A DNA stretch of 64,000 nt from Botrytis cinerea B05.10 (GCF_000143535.2 NC_037311.1:682001-746000); one strand, 5' to 3'; shown: positions 9,727 through 22,831, counted from the stretch's first letter. A program made the numbers and translations. Notes: generated by a model from the letters alone, not told the origin.

Positions 9727-11430
9727 TTAATACTCAGCCTCACCCTCTTCAGCATCAAAGCTGTCAGCAGCAACCTCTTCGTAATCCTTCTCCAATGCAG
9801 CCAAATCTTCTCTTGCTTCACTGAATTCTCCTTCTTCCATACCCTCACCAACGTACCAATGCACGAAAGCACGCTTGCTGTACATAAGATCGAACTTGTG
9901 ATCCAATCTTGACCAAGCCTCGGCAATAGCGGTAGTGTTGGACAACATACTGACGGAACGATCGACTGAAGCAAGGGCACCATCGTTGGGTGCGGTAGAT
10001 GGAACGGACATAGGCTTTTGGTAGTTGATTCCGAGCTTGAAACCAGTTGGACACCATTCGACGAGGTTGAAGGATGTCTTGGCCTTGAGGGAAGCGACAG
10101 CGGCGTTGCAATCACGGGGAACGACATCACCACGGTAGAGGAGGGCAACAGCCATGTATTTTCCGTTGCGGGGATCGCAGACAACCATTTGGTTGTTTGG
10201 CTCGAAACATCTACGTGAAATTAGTATAATATATCAACACTAAAGTAGAAAAACTTACTGGAGGGTCAATTCTTGAGTCTTGAAGCTCTCGTGGGAACTT
10301 CTAGCAGCAGAAATAACTGGAGCGTAACTGATCAATGGGTAATGAATTCTTGGGTAAGGAACCAAGTTAGTTTGGAACTCATTGAGATCGACGTTCAAAG
10401 CACCATCGAAACGAAGTGACGAGGTAATGGAGCTGACAACTTGAGCAATCAATCTGTTGAGATGCTCGAATGAAGGACGAGGAATGTCCAAGTTGCGACG
10501 GCAGATATCGTAAACAGCCTCGTTATCGACCAAGAAGGTACAGTCGGAGTTTTCGATGGTGCTGTGGGTGCTGAGAACAGCGTTATATGGCTCAACAACA
10601 GCGGTAGAAACTCTTGGGGCTGGGTAAACTGCGAATTCGAGCTTGGATTTCTTGCCGTAATCGGTGGAGAGACGCTCAAGCAAGAGAGATCCGAAACCAG
10701 AACCGGTTCCACCACCGAAAGAGTGGAAGATCAAGAAACCTTGGAGGGAAGAGCAGTTATCCTGGGGGCAGAAAATTAGCAGCGCCCATGAAACATCATG
10801 TAAAGTATTCCCTCACCAGAACGCGACGAATCTTGTCCAAAGTACCATCCAAGATCTCCTTTCCAATTGTGTAGTGACCACGAGCGTAGTTGTTGGCAGC
10901 ATCCTCCTTTCCACTGATCAAAAGTTCGGGGTGGAAGAGGGATCTGTAATCACCAGTTCGGATTTCGTCGATTGGAGATGGGTCGAGATCGACGAAGATG
11001 GATCGAGGTACGTATTTACCATTGCCGGTTTCAGTGAAGACTGTATCGAGTTCACCAGATTCGTGGACGGCCTTTGCCTCGGGGTCAGGACGACCATCTT
11101 GTAAGAGGCCATGCTCCAGAAGATATCTGAAAAAGAAGGAGATTAGTATACAACCGAGTATACTCGAGTCGAGGTATCTAATCCACTTACAACTCCCAAG
11201 CACTGTTACCAAGCTGAGTACCAGCTTGACCGATATGAAGGTGAAGAATCTATAATGAATGCTTTGTCAATTACCAATCATATCATTGCGACGCGAATAC
11301 ATTGAATCAGTAGACAGAGACGAGATATGCTACTCGAGGGAAGTAGTGAAGCAATTGGTGTGTGAGGGAGGCAGTGTAGTGCGTTGTTCAAGTCAGAATT
11401 GAATTGTTTATTTACCTCTCCGCGAGTCAT
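9727..11430 (-). CDS. TUB1: Alpha-tubulin
   Basis: Alpha subunit of the microtubule dimer. Five exons (11430-11416, 11249-11191, 11126-10817, 10761-10259, 10210-9727) give about 456 residues. Exon 1 is only 15 bases (MTRGE), then [20 protein letters not shown], the start of the GTP-binding N-terminal domain. Seen further on are [10 protein letters not shown], the tubulin signature [47 protein letters not shown] and an acidic tail ending EAEY, so a C-terminal tyrosine is kept. All introns have GT-AG ends and restore frame. The '[10 protein letters not shown]' region and the 'D-T-V-F-T-E-T-G' loop differ slightly from the commonest fungal alpha-tubulin, so it could be one of two paralogues. It lies between two long non-coding spacers. 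Confidence 0.96.
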
Positions 11431-12812
11431 CTTGAATTATCCTTTTCTCGAGTAAATGGGAATGGGCAATGGCAGAGAATGAGGGAAGAGAGTTAAGTTG
11501 AAGGTGTCGTCGTCGTTGAGCTATGGCAAAAGATGTTCCCTTTGCGCGATCTCTCTCAGCAATGCTGGTATTATTTGGGTGAAAGAGTGGATTTGCTGGC
11601 AAGTGTTCAAATTCGAATTTCGCAAAGTCCTCTTGGTTGATTTTGAATGTGGGGCCGTCTGTATAGGGAGATAACGCGGCGGTGTAAGTCGAGTTTCAGG
11701 GGGGAAAAACGATTATGAACCTGAGAATTTTGGCATTTGGACGTTTTGGGACAGCGCTAGAGCGGATTGGGGATATTTACCATGGGGTGATATCACGTGT
11801 TTTACATGTGTGCGTGTGTATATATATGTGTATGTATATGTATATATGTGTGTATATGTATATATATACACGTATAATTAGATACACAATATCAATATCA
11901 ACATCAATATCAAGCATTATGCGTTCTCACTAGAACAATCCATCACATTGCAGTCCATTGTAATGCAATCCAAGGCAATCCAAGTATATACTACACATAT
12001 TGAAGACTACCTACCTACCTATCCTGTTTATATACACATACAAGCAAGCACACACATAACATGTTCTCCTTCAACTACCCACTACACCCTCCTACTACCT
12101 CCCACTCACCCAACTCTTCCTCCAATCAAACTACAACTAACTACCTATACTATATAATCTTCCCCCCTTGCCCCCTTGCCCCCTACACCCGTTGCAATCT
12201 AATAATATGCTGTGCCGCAGATGGCATCTTCCAGTCCAAATCCCAATCGGTAAATCTTAATATTAAAATCGTAGGGATGTACAGTAATTTCATATGGCTT
12301 TGATCATCCCACTCGTCGAACCCATTCTGATGATTTGGGGTAAATCAATATTAATATCAAATCATCTTCACGCTCGAAGCTCAGATTATCTATCAATCAG
12401 AAGTCTTCACAACTCACCTCAATAGAAAAGAATAATTAATATGATTTTTGAAAACACCTCAATAAATGGCAATCATCTACACTGTTGCAAACTTATCTCA
12501 TTAATTTTGAAGAATACAAGCATACGAAAGAGCCCATGTCCGTAATTTAGTATACATCAAAGAAGGGAAACAGCAAAAAAATCTCAATTGAAGAATGAAA
12601 GCTTTGGAAAATGCAAAGCAACTGTTCCTGCACAAACTGTGTTTTAACGCCATAAGGAAACTTTGAAAAAGCAAACGCACACTGCTACATTCCATTACCA
12701 AATTTTCTCCGTTGTCCCCAATCGGACATTTCATGGAAATCATTTACCATGAGCACCAGATATCAATTTTTTTGTCAACCACTTTAAACCACCCTAACCT
12801 CATTTCTCGAAT
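11431..12812. other. Intergenic, with (TG/TA) dinucleotide repeats
   Basis: It holds the alpha-tubulin upstream region and the ARS2-like 3' flank. TG/TA-rich repeats lie at about 11806-11875 and CCTAC-type repeats near 12008. No gene is supported. Confidence 0.5.
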
Positions 12813-15800
12813 TTAATAATTTAGCTCTCCGGATCCAGCTCCAGCAACAGCATCAAGATCTTCATAAGATTTCAAGCTTCTGCCGGCGGTTGCTTCACGG
12901 GGTCCGGTAGCTGTACCACTCGGCGCTGCTCCGTCACCCCATCGGTTATTAGCACTAACTCCCGGGAAACGGTGTGCTCCTCCACGACCGCCACGGTCGC
13001 CACCAGTGAGAGGGCTTAATCTACCAGCATTTGGATCCCCGCGGTTTTGATGATTCTGATTGGGTCGGCGATCATAAGGGCCAGTTCGATTATTTGTTTG
13101 ATATCTACCAGCACCTCTTCTGATGGGACCTGGACCACGATTATCAGAGCCACTAACCCATCCCATGGGTGATTGAACAGCATGTCCGGCAAGGAATGGC
13201 GGGAAACCGGTAGAAGGCGCGAAGCCTGTCATGGGATTGATTCCATTCATTCCAAAGTTTTGAAGATTGAAACCTCGTGGAGTACCCGCTGGCATATGGC
13301 CATTGGCAGGAGGGAAATGCCCATTGCTATTGGCATCTGATCTCGATGGAGCGATGTGTGCAGGATCAAGAACATAGGTATTGACCAGATCGAACTACAC
13401 ATGGATTAGCTTAGGTCGTTGTCAAGGGTAGAAATAATAACTTACATCAGACTTAATGCTTTCCAGCCACTCAGGATGCCTCTTTTCGACGTGCTTCTTC
13501 CAAAAATGCTCTTCCTTGAACAATTTGGTACATTCTGGAACTCTGCATCTGAATTTGTGGTCATCTTCTTGCTTCACGAATTTGACCAGCTCTTCCTTCA
13601 GAGCTTCTTCAGTTGGCTTTCCACCCAATTTTCGCACATCCACATTGTCCGGATCCAGAATTTGCATAATCTTATCCTCAAACGTTCTGACCCAATTGAA
13701 AGCGCGTTGAAGTTGTTGTTCTGCTTTGGAAATATTGTTTCGGGGATTAATTTTGCGCTCACCATCCGGAGAAGAGGGATCCATATCCATCTTGTCCTCA
13801 ACTTTGACCTTTCCTGGGAATACATCTCCTAATGCACTAGCGCGAGCAGCTGCTTTAGCAGAAGTAGTGAGAGTATTACGTGGTCGTCTGAGATGTCCTC
13901 CAGGGCACTTTCGAGTGAGTTCATGGATCGAGTCACTCTCGAAAACGCAGAAGAAGCAAAAGTTGAAGACACGTCTCAGATACTCAACCATGAGATCAAG
14001 CTGCTTCTTCTTAACGAGAAGTTCATCGTCGTCGACGTCCTCGAAATCGAAAGCACCTTCCTCTTCTTCCTCCCCTTCCTCCATCTCCTCGAAATCTTCA
14101 CCTTCATCCATTGCTTCGTCAAGACCAAGTCCATTTTTCGATGTCTTGCCTTTCTTTGGAGTAGGGGCTGTGACCGGTGGCTGAAGACGACCTTGATTCT
14201 TTAAATCATCTACTTTCTCCTCAATCTTTAATACAGCATTGAAGTCTGAACCAAAATCTTCTTCGAATTTGCTGACCAGGCGGGTGGCCAAATCGAGATC
14301 CTTTTCGATACGTTCGGGAGCGGAGAACAGATCCCACAGTGCTTTCTTACGTGGGAGGTTGGGAGGTACATGGACACCGACATGGCAGGTGAAATCCCCT
14401 CTGACTTCATCCTTGACGGTCTTTCCATTGATAGCCTCGAGCGCCTTTTGGGCAGTGGTGAGTGGAACTGCTGGTTCCGCAGGGACATCACCCTCCTCCT
14501 CATCATCTTTGATTTCAGGTCGATCGAGAATGGGAGCCGAATCAGGTGCAGGGTGAAGCATAACCCAGCCAATTCTATGGTAACGCTTGCTTGGGTTTGG
14601 ATCACTCAAACTAAGCCACTTGAAACCGCCTTCATCCTCGCCCAAATGCTCCTTGCAAAAAGATTCGAGATTTGAACGGCTAACATGTGGCGCAATCGTC
14701 TTGATGAGCAATGTAGGCTGGAAAGCATTCTCGTCTCGGATATCACCGCCTCTAGATGGAACCAGGTCACCAACACCAAGAACTTCGTTGGCCGCGGTTG
14801 TTTCTCCCTCTTCCTTCTCAATGATTCCGCCCGTTCCGTTACTTTCGCTCTTTGGGATGCCTTCTAAAGAATACTCATCAAAAGTCCCGGATTCGAGATC
14901 TTGTTCCCATTGGCTGTAGTTGCCGCGGCGAAACTCATTGACTTGTAGGCGTAGAGCGTCTCGCATCTCAGGTACGTATCTTTCCATGAACCACTGTTCA
15001 CCTTTGTGCTCCTGTACAAAGGTACGTGCCATCCTGGCCTGGAGCTCTTCTTTATACGCGTCATAAGCAACTTGGATGCGACCCTTTTCAGTATCGCGGT
15101 CTTCTTCGCGAGGCCTGAAGATTTCACCACGCTTGTGACATCTGATGCGCTCCTTTTCTTCCTTGATCTTTTCGTTTGTACGCCACCATTCTCCATAGTA
15201 CGAAAAGCCTACCTGAAAAGGTAGGATGACTGGATCCGCAAGTGGGTTTACAGTAATTGGAGGAGGGGGACCTGAATCTTGACCAGGTACCCATCGATCA
15301 ATATTGGCTGGAGCCGGTGAAGCAACTCGTCTTCGGTCCTCGCGGTCTCTCGATGATCGGTAATCATGTTCTCTCTCTCTTGTTCTACCAACAGGTTCAT
15401 AACGGTCTACTGGAGATCTGGAGCGGTCGCGGTCGCGTGTGTTTCGACGTTGTCTATCACCACCGACTAAAGGAACAACTATGTAAGCAGGAGAGCAAAT
15501 AAAAGAAGGATGTCAACTCAGGAGATATCATGCATCCTTGTAACGAAGCATTGAGAGGTGAAATCATTAAGATAAGAAAAAGATGCGACATACCAGGAGA
15601 TCTGCCGCGGTGAAAAGATTCACGGTCGCGGTCAGGTCTGGCACCTCTAAAACCATCGTCGCGTTCAATCTTAACACTTCTGAAGCCATCATCGCGCCCC
15701 GCCCAATTTGTTCTTTCAGTTGGTGAACGAGCGAGCGGTGGCTCTCTACTGTAATTTCCGTAGCCGTCCATGATGTAATTGGTGCCGCCCAAAATTACTC

Positions 15801-15985
15801 CACCTTTGCCCTTCTTTCGATATTCAGGTAATGGACCGGTCGGCCGTTCTGGTAGGACAGTTTCGTTATCAGAGACTCTTTTGACGAAATCGAAGTAGGT
15901 AATCGGCTCTTGTCGATTGCGATTGTCAAGTGACACCTGGTGATTGTCGGGAGGAGGTGTTGACAACGAAGCTACTGCTGTTTGA
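12813..15985 (-). CDS. ARS2/Serrate-family RNA-processing zinc-finger protein
   Basis: Nuclear cap-binding partner family that links capped RNA to processing or decay. Exons run about 15985-15594, 15466-13446 and 13394-12813. In order: an Arg/Asp/Ser-rich N-terminus (RDRDRS, REREHDYRSSRDRED), the conserved block VGFSYYGEWWRTNEKIKEEK, KGRIQVAYDAYKEELQARMA, an acidic stretch, a segment with RPEIKDDEEEG flanking, and the C2H2 finger CRVPECTKLFKEEHFWKKH-VEKRH typical of ARS2. The tail is Gly/Arg/Pro-rich. The first exon is unsettled: coding is open back to an acceptor near 15980 with no ATG. A likely extra 5' exon may start at the ATG at 16596; an internal ATG at 15771 (MDGYGNYSRE) is the fallback. 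It faces the TSPO gene across a shared promoter. Confidence 0.85.
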
Positions 15986-16596
15986 TAACATGATTGCCCG
16001 TTAGAGGATTGTTCAAAAATGTAATAGAATCAACAAGTGCATGTTTGAATGGGGGAAGTAAAAATGCGACGTTCAACAGGGAGACAAGAGGCAGAAGAGG
16101 CAGAGTAGAGAAAAGAAGATTAAAAAAGTTCAGTGCCTATAGATGGCAAGATAAAAAACGACGACAACTTGTTGTTGTTGATGGATGGATATGCGAATTC
16201 GGAATTGATTTTGATGTGATGTGATATGATGTGATATTATCAACTTGATTTGCTTTCAAGATAGACTTTGAATGAATCGATCAAGAAGAAGAAGAGGAAG
16301 AAGAAAAGCAATTGCTGTAGATGTTATCGCAATGATAATGATGGGGGCAGAAGAAGGATTCTGGGTGCGATGGTGTTGTGGTGTTTTTTCATTTTCTTTT
16401 GGAGGGAGACAAAAGTGTAAGAAGAGTAGAAGAATAGGACTGACGAACAAGATTCAGATATGATCAACGGTTGTTTTGAAGAAATCTCCTCTACCAAATC
16501 AATATTGGATAGATGGTGTTGTTGATTAATAAAGGGCAGTGTCGGAGGATTGGATTCGGGCGACTGGTCAAAGGGAGCTCTCGCGCTTCTTGACAT
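15986..16596 (-). other. Probable 5' leader / first intron of the ARS2-like gene
   Basis: An ATG at 16596 opens MSRSARAPFDQSPESNPPT, rich in Ser/Pro like many ARS2 N-termini, but no convincing donor joins it to the exon near 15985. Pyrimidine-rich sequence with a CTCTAAC branch-like element near 16010 supports an intron ending just before that exon. Confidence 0.4.
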
Positions 16597-17606
16597 GCTT
16601 CCCTAGTAAGTAGGACATTGGACTAGCCGCGCGAGGAGTTGGCGTTGATCAGAAACTTTCCCCAAAGAGGGACTAGGGCAGGCAGCACAGTCCATATCGG
16701 AAGGAGACTAGCGGGGATCGCACTGGCGGAATTGGGGCTGCAAATGCGGCTTAGCTTGCTCGGCTAAGCACATGACACGACGGTGACGGCTCGTGATTGG
16801 CTCTAGGATCCAGAATATGTGGGCACGGCCGCAACGGGGAAGCTGTGTGACTAATGCAAAGACCGGCCCAGAGACCAATCATGTGACACTCTTCGTTGCA
16901 CACCCACGATACGTGAAGCCACAGCCAATCGCTAGCACGGGTTCACGAGAACATGGTGGCAGCAAGGATTCCAAGCCAGGGGTGCACCAGAGCCAATCAC
17001 ATCCAATCCATTCCCGCAAGCAGCCAGATGCAGTTCTCCATATTGAGATCTTGTATGGAGTTCCTCGTGTGCGATACGACGTGCAAATTAATTGAACTCA
17101 CCAAGCTCTGAGGTAGGTAGGTAGCATGGTAGGTGCCCAGCTCGAGCTCGGTAGTAGGTGCGAAGATCTCTATCATCATACTCGCACGAGCAGTTGCTAT
17201 CTTGTTCCTCAGATCTCATTGAAGCACGGCTGTAATAAGTCGGGATATATACAATTACATATACACATATACATATACATATATATATATATATTTACAC
17301 AGCATCTCGTTCGCCAGTAAATAAGCCAGCAAGCAATAAATAGCTACATGCAACCATCCCAATGTCCCCTTCCATTCCATTCCAATCCACTCCCACCCCT
17401 CAAACCGAGGTTTCGCAGCTTTCTCTCTCCACACACAAGTGCTGCTTTCGCATAACAAGCGGCGTACGTCATTGAGGGGATGAACTGATTTCTCCACCAC
17501 CAAAGGATATAAAGACAACGTACACTCAATTCACACTCCCAGCTTCCTTTCACGTCGCCATCAACAACCCGCTCCATCATCCATCAGAAACCCCAATCCA
17601 TCCACC
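16597..17606. other. Divergent intergenic region
   Basis: Shared upstream region of the ARS2-like (minus) and TSPO (plus) genes. It contains the CCAAT cluster, aggtaggtaggtagc repeats near 17112 and an ACATAT/TATATA repeat at about 17256-17296. No coding gene is seen. Confidence 0.6.
16796..17007. promoter_or_regulatory. Cluster of five CCAAT boxes between ARS2-like gene and TSPO
   Basis: CCAAT cores are at 16800-16796 (reverse), 16875-16879, 16925-16929, 16993-16997 and 17003-17007, several extended as gCCAATC. CCAAT is bound by the fungal Hap2/3/5 CBC complex. The cluster is central in the roughly 1-kb divergent spacer. Function is inferred only. Confidence 0.55.
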
Positions 17607-18492
17607 ATGACGACCTTCGTTCCCAGCTTAACGCTGCCGGCAGCCATATTTGCCAATCCAACTGCTTCGGTTCTCTTACCCGTTGCTCTTGGATCTGCAA
17701 TTGGCTTCGCAGTTAGACGTAAGTATTGATCTTTTGCCGCTTCATTGTGGATTCATCTACAACGAGTGCATAGTTCCTAAATACCTGTTCCTCATGTATT
17801 CTAGACGAGATGATATACTATGTGAAGCCAGTTCCCCACTCAAGAAAATTACTAACACCCTCTCCAGCAAAAGAAACTCAAAAGACCTACATGGCACTTA
17901 AACAACCCCCTTTCCGCCCCCCTCCATACGTCTTCGGTCCAGCCTGGACTCTCCTCTACGGCCTCATGGGATACTCTGCCTACCGCGCCTACTCCACCGG
18001 ATTATCTCCTCTAGCTTCGACCGAAAAACATCTCCTCTTCAAACAAGGTGCTACACTCTACACCATCCAGTAAGTGAAGCTCCCTCGGCATTCCCCAAAA
18101 GAAAAATACCCCCCTCCCCCCCCCCCCCTTTCCAACCATCATCAATCTATGAAAACTCCCCAAACCCCCGTCACTAACCCCTCATCTCCCTCTGCCACAG
18201 ACTCGGCCTCAACCTCATCTGGATGCCCCTCTTCTTCTCTCTCAAACGCCCCATCCTCGCAACCGTCGACATCGTCGCCCTCACCGGAACCGTCTCCTAC
18301 CTCACCTACATCTGGAGCCAAGTCGACTCCGTCGCCGCCTGGGCCCTCGCTCCCTACGTCGGCTGGCTCGGATTCGCCACATACCTCAGCGCCGGCGTCG
18401 GCTACTTAAACGACTGGAACATCAGCGACAAGGAAGTCGCGAAGAGTCCCAAGGGCAAGGGAACCAAGTACGTGGACGAGAAGGAAGAGTAA
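17607..18492 (+). CDS. TSPO: TSPO/MBR family membrane protein (translocator protein)
   Basis: A small five-helix membrane protein of the tryptophan-rich sensory/peripheral benzodiazepine receptor family, known to bind porphyrins and sterols; in eukaryotes it sits in mitochondrial outer or secretory membranes. Exons 17607-17718, 17868-18069 and 18201-18492 give 201 residues. Diagnostic motifs are KPPFRPPPYVFGPAW-like (here KQPPFRPPPYVFGPAWTLLY), GLMGYSAYRAYSTG, LGLNLIWMPLFFSLKRP, WALAPYVGWLGFATYLSAG and YLNDWN. The C-terminus is a charged KEVAKSPKGKGTKYVDEKEE tail. Intron 2 carries a long C-run (about 18111-18128). The N-terminus up to FAVR forms the first helix. The start ATG has a CCACC context. 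Confidence 0.95.
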
Positions 18493-19911
18493 GGGATACA
18501 TGTCACGAACGAGCACGCCTTGAAATCCCCAAACGCGTCCGTCATCGTCTCGAGAAAATCATCGCATATTCAACACGCTCCGATTCTATCACCAAACTCA
18601 GCTTTTCGCACGGTGTTGAATTAATCGTCTTCAGATAATATACCATAGCTTTTAATCATGAATTATTTCTTTTCCACAGTAACAACAATGCTGCGATATC
18701 CCCCATGCTACATACTCCATACCCCATGCTCCATGCTCTCTCTTTTGGCTTTTGATTATACACACACCGATGCATATGCATAAACCAATACACATCTCAC
18801 TCGCCATATAACACTGAACTTGAACTCCACCTCGACTCATCTCGTGGATAACACGGGGAAGAAAAAGTACCCTCTTAATCAGGGATGTCATTGTTGTCTC
18901 GCTTACTCTTTCTACTTGGGTGTTATAACTACAACTTAGTTATTCTATTTGTCTATTTATTTATAATAATCTCAATTGATATATACACACATATATCTAC
19001 TTCAATACACAATCATCTATAAGAATATATATACATACATACATTATATCCATATCTGCATCTACTTGAATGAATACACAACCATGTATAGATATATCCA
19101 TATCCATATCCATATCCATCCATTCATCCACCCATCTAATAAATACATCTCACACAAATAAATAAATATCTAAATACCCAGCTAGATATATAGTATAAAT
19201 ACCACTTATTCCCATTCCAGTATCAAAATACTAGTATACCAACCAACCAACCAACCAACCAAACTTATCCACCTAGCTACCTATCCACCTACCCACCCGC
19301 TAATATTAGCTATACTAATAAAGAAAGCAAAAGCAAAGAAACAAACATCCACATATCACCATCACCATCACCAAACCAAAGCACATGAAATAAACGAACA
19401 TCAAACACACAGAGAAATCCATTCAATCTAAACAAAATCACCTTTTCTCAAAACAAAGTTCCAAATTCTAAGTTCTATAATACCACGTTACTCCATGCTA
19501 TCTCATCTGGTCCCGTCTATGATATATAAAAGTTGCAACGCTAAACCGACTTACTCAATTCTCGAGGTGTTTTTTTTTAACTCGACATCGTAGCTCTGAA
19601 TCCTTCATGCTAATCAGAGATTTACCCGAGTTCGGCTTATCTCACTCTCACTCCTACCCCCTACTTTCCGAGTCAACCGAATGACTACACAGATCTATGA
19701 TATAATACCCCTGAACGCCTCTCCAACGCCCGCCCCCAATAAAGTTTCAAGATTTTCATAACCGAAAGCCAAAATGACAGACCCGAGTTTGGTTTTTGTA
19801 TATCCGGCCACCTAGTATAATAAAATGTGATGTGCAAAGTGGAAAGCGGCAAACGTTCCAATCCTATGTACATGCGCGTCGTGCCGTAAGTAATCAAATG
19901 GGGAATAAGTA
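18493..19911. other. Intergenic, simple-repeat rich
   Basis: 3' flanks of the convergent TSPO and mitochondrial carrier genes. CCATAT repeats lie at about 19098-19118, (CCAA)n at about 19240-19260 and CATCAC repeats near 19357. No supported gene. Confidence 0.55.
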
Positions 19912-20970
19912 CTAAGAGAAATGGAAACGGCTCTTTAATCCATCATAAATCATGAATATGAATGCAGAGCTAGGTGCTGATCGCATAACCGTGATACCAC
20001 AACCACGATACATGCCTTTCAGACCATGCTGTTTCCAAAGAAGAGCACCTTCTTGCATGAATGTGGTGCGTGGTGCTGTAGATGAAGTAGAGGCGGTTTG
20101 CATGCGAGATTTGATGGTGTCTGCGGGAAAGAAGAGAAAATTATAAGACATGCCTGCCGAGGCACCAGCGAGAGCTTGTTGCCAGAAAGGTAAAGGTGCT
20201 AGTTCAGTAGATAGAATGGAGGAAGAATTTTGGGGGGCATTTTTAGCGTTCAGCTTTCGAAACAAAGAAGTAACAGTCTCTTTGCTACCGAACCAGGCGG
20301 CGCATCCACCCGTTTCACGGATCAGAGTACCTAGCTGCCCGTTCCAAAATCCGCGAATACCTTGGTGGTGCCAAACCTCGCGAATAACGGATGAGACGGT
20401 TTTTGCAGCGACGGGAACTGAACCATTTGGCGTGGTCGCCGGAACTTGTATTTTGCATTTAACCAATTCAATGGGAGTGAGGATTAAAGATGTAAGGGCA
20501 CCGGATAGTGCACCAGTCATCCACAATGCCTCCAGAGGAAGTGGTTGATCTCTCTTGTATATTCCAGCCTTGAGAAGCGCTTCTCTACTGGCTTGTTCCC
20601 AAACAAAAAGACTGCTAGTCTCTAGAGCAGCACCAACTAGTGGAGCACTAATGCCCCTATATAACCCCAAGAACCCGTCGCTGCGAATTGATTGTTTAAA
20701 ACAATCGAGAGGTCCTGTATAACGTAATGGAAGATGATAGGGTTGTGATTGTAGTCGAACTTTCACTGTGTCAAAAGGATATTCGATATATTTCCCAGCC
20801 ACTCCAGCAATCTATTCAATTGTTAATAATCATCCTGCCCAGCTTGTACGGGTGTAACATACGGAACCAAAGAGGCAATCCTCGACGGAATTCATTAGAG
20901 CCTCTCTTCCCTTGGATACTGCTTTCTGGGGTGTGTCGGGAGTGTATTCCGCTGTCATAGTTGCTGCCAT
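19912..20970 (-). CDS. ORT1: Mitochondrial carrier, ornithine/arginine type (Ort1/Arg-13-like)
   Basis: Inner-membrane exchanger of the SLC25 family; the nearest relatives I recall move ornithine and arginine across the mitochondrial membrane for arginine synthesis. Exons 20970-20863 and 20811-19912 give 335 residues. Three carrier repeats are visible with signatures [20 protein letters not shown] and [10 protein letters not shown]. The [20 protein letters not shown] block is the hallmark of the Arg-13/Ort1 branch, as are [14 protein letters not shown] and [17 protein letters not shown]. The intron (GTATGT...ATAG) joins CLFGS to IAGVAG in frame. No cleavable presequence is expected in this family. 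The assignment to the ornithine branch rather than another basic amino-acid carrier is from memory of the motif. Confidence 0.92.
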
Positions 20971-22351
20971 TATGACTGGATCGTAGTTTTCTTATGCGAA
21001 AGCAAAGGGATATGTTTCCAGTAGAGTAAGAAACCGTTAACTGCTTATGTCAATGTGTGTATTCTTTGGGCTCGACTTTCTGCTACTTCTGTCGAGAAGT
21101 GAGTTCGAAAAGGCGAAAGGGGCTTTAGATCGCTCTTTATAAGTTGAGGAGACACGGCAGATTTGGGATTCCTTGTGCGCTGTGTGGATAACGAGGGTGC
21201 TGCTCCACGCTGCAAATGAATACCAGTTGCAAAATAAGAAGGAAACAGTTGATGTGCGTGGTTGTTTGCAAGATATCTGCAGTCTTCTACGGACAAGATT
21301 TTCTCTGCAACAATGGGTTGCGCCCAGGTCTCTCTTACTCTCTCGTAATTTATTGCCGTGAACTCGTAATATTATGAAATCAGAGTGCGGCCCACAAACG
21401 AAGAAGGAAGAATTGATCCCCAACAAGCCAACCACATTGCTAGAAGAACATGGTAGACAGTGTAGACCGGATGTGCCAAGGTAATAGATATATGCAGTGG
21501 CTCGAGAGTGGTACTAGTGGAGTTATTTCGAAGAGTTGAATGTCGTGGATAGGAAAGCGAAGTCCGATTATCGTAGTATCATCTTGGGAGGGCTGTCAAC
21601 TTTCAAGAGAGGTGGGGGGGAGGATGGGGCTATTTTTTTATCAGATTGAAAATCTGCGAAAGTCTCCACAATCTAAATAACTTTTTCTTGCAGGTTGGCA
21701 GTCGGTTCCGGCCTGATGTTGCAAGAAAGCTGGGGATTTGAGAAACAAGACAAGATCAGTACGTGTGGACGGAGGGGAGGCGCCGGCGATGAAAAGGAAG
21801 GATAACAATCGTACATCTACCGGTGATCTGGTGAAGGACTTTGACTCGAGTGGAACGGATTGCGTTGTTTATATAGGTTTATACAGGTTTACATAGGTTT
21901 ATATCATTTTATATACATTGCATCTACTAGGCAATCATGAAAAAAATGGCGCAAAGGATTCGGGCTGAAAGAGAAGAGTCCAGATGAGTTTAGCTTAGTC
22001 ACTTTATTATTATTAGCACAATGTAATAACAAATTATAGATACGACCTAATTAACTTATAATACATACCTAGTACCTAGTGGGCAATAATGCATCCATCC
22101 ATCCATCCATCCATACGGCTGATGCTGATAAGCAAGTCAATCACGCTTATCAGTAAGGTTAACGAGAAAAAAAAAGTTCCTGCATCGTACAGTAATTGAT
22201 AATTTGTATGCTTGGATTTTGTATTTCCTATCGACGAATCATTTGGTATACGACGATCAATAACGCCCCAAAATAAATCCCTTAACCTTTGTCCTCACAC
22301 ACGAATATCCAGACCACTGCTCAATATCTGCTCAACATTTCATAGATCAAA
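20971..22351. other. Intergenic between divergent carrier and CGR1 genes
   Basis: No gene supported; short frames at 21037-21435 lack family features. It contains a repeated aggtttata element at about 21874-21905 and a (CCAT)n run at 22093-22114. Confidence 0.55.
22093..22114. repeat. (CCAT)n microsatellite
   Basis: A tandem ccat/atcc unit repeated about five times. Confidence 0.8.
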
Positions 22352-22831
22352 ATGTCAACAGAAGTGGCCCCTTCCGCTCCTGCACCTGAGTCGGCCGTCC
22401 TTCCACAAGGAATGCGCAAGAATGGTACGCATGCGCTCCAATGGATACTTCCCAATTCCTTCCCGGGTTTCACGTTTCTAACTCAAGATACTTAGGCAAA
22501 CAATGGCATCCTGTGAAGAAAGCTTTCCGACCAAAGGCTGGAAATACCTCATATGAAAAGAGAAAGGCAAACGATGAGGCTGTAGCAGCCACCAAGGCCA
22601 AAGAAAAGGAGATGAAGGAGGAGAAAGAAGCTGCACGACAGGTCAGCGCCGCTTCAGCTCTATCTTGATCGAATCTAATCATTGTCACAGGCCCATATTA
22701 CCAAAATCAAGGAGAAGCGCGCCAACAAAGAGGAGAGAGAACGATACGAGAAAATGGCCGAAAAGATGCATCAGAAGCGTGTTGACAGATTGAAGAGAAG
22801 AGAGAAGAGAAACAAGATGTTGAAGTCATGA
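22352..22831 (+). CDS. CGR1: rRNA-processing protein Cgr1
   Basis: A small, highly charged nucleolar protein needed for 60S ribosome assembly and ITS2 processing in yeast. Exons 22352-22424, 22496-22641 and 22691-22831 give 119 residues, a normal size. The conserved core begins [20 protein letters not shown] and then runs as a Lys/Glu helix ([34 protein letters not shown]) to [20 protein letters not shown] before the stop. The N-terminal 24 residues are Pro/Ala-rich and unconserved. All three junctions keep frame. Confidence 0.94.

Noticed and set aside
13726..14204. Ser-rich plus-strand frames inside the ARS2-like gene
   Set aside because: Antisense of the acidic Glu-rich stretch of ARS2.
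17256..17296. TATATA run upstream of TSPO as a TATA box
   Set aside because: It is part of a longer ACATAT/TATATA repeat about 310 bp before the start codon, so not a confident core promoter.
21037..21435. 132-codon minus-strand frame upstream of the mitochondrial carrier
   Set aside because: No homology I can recall, no usable splice link to the carrier, and frame bias looks random.
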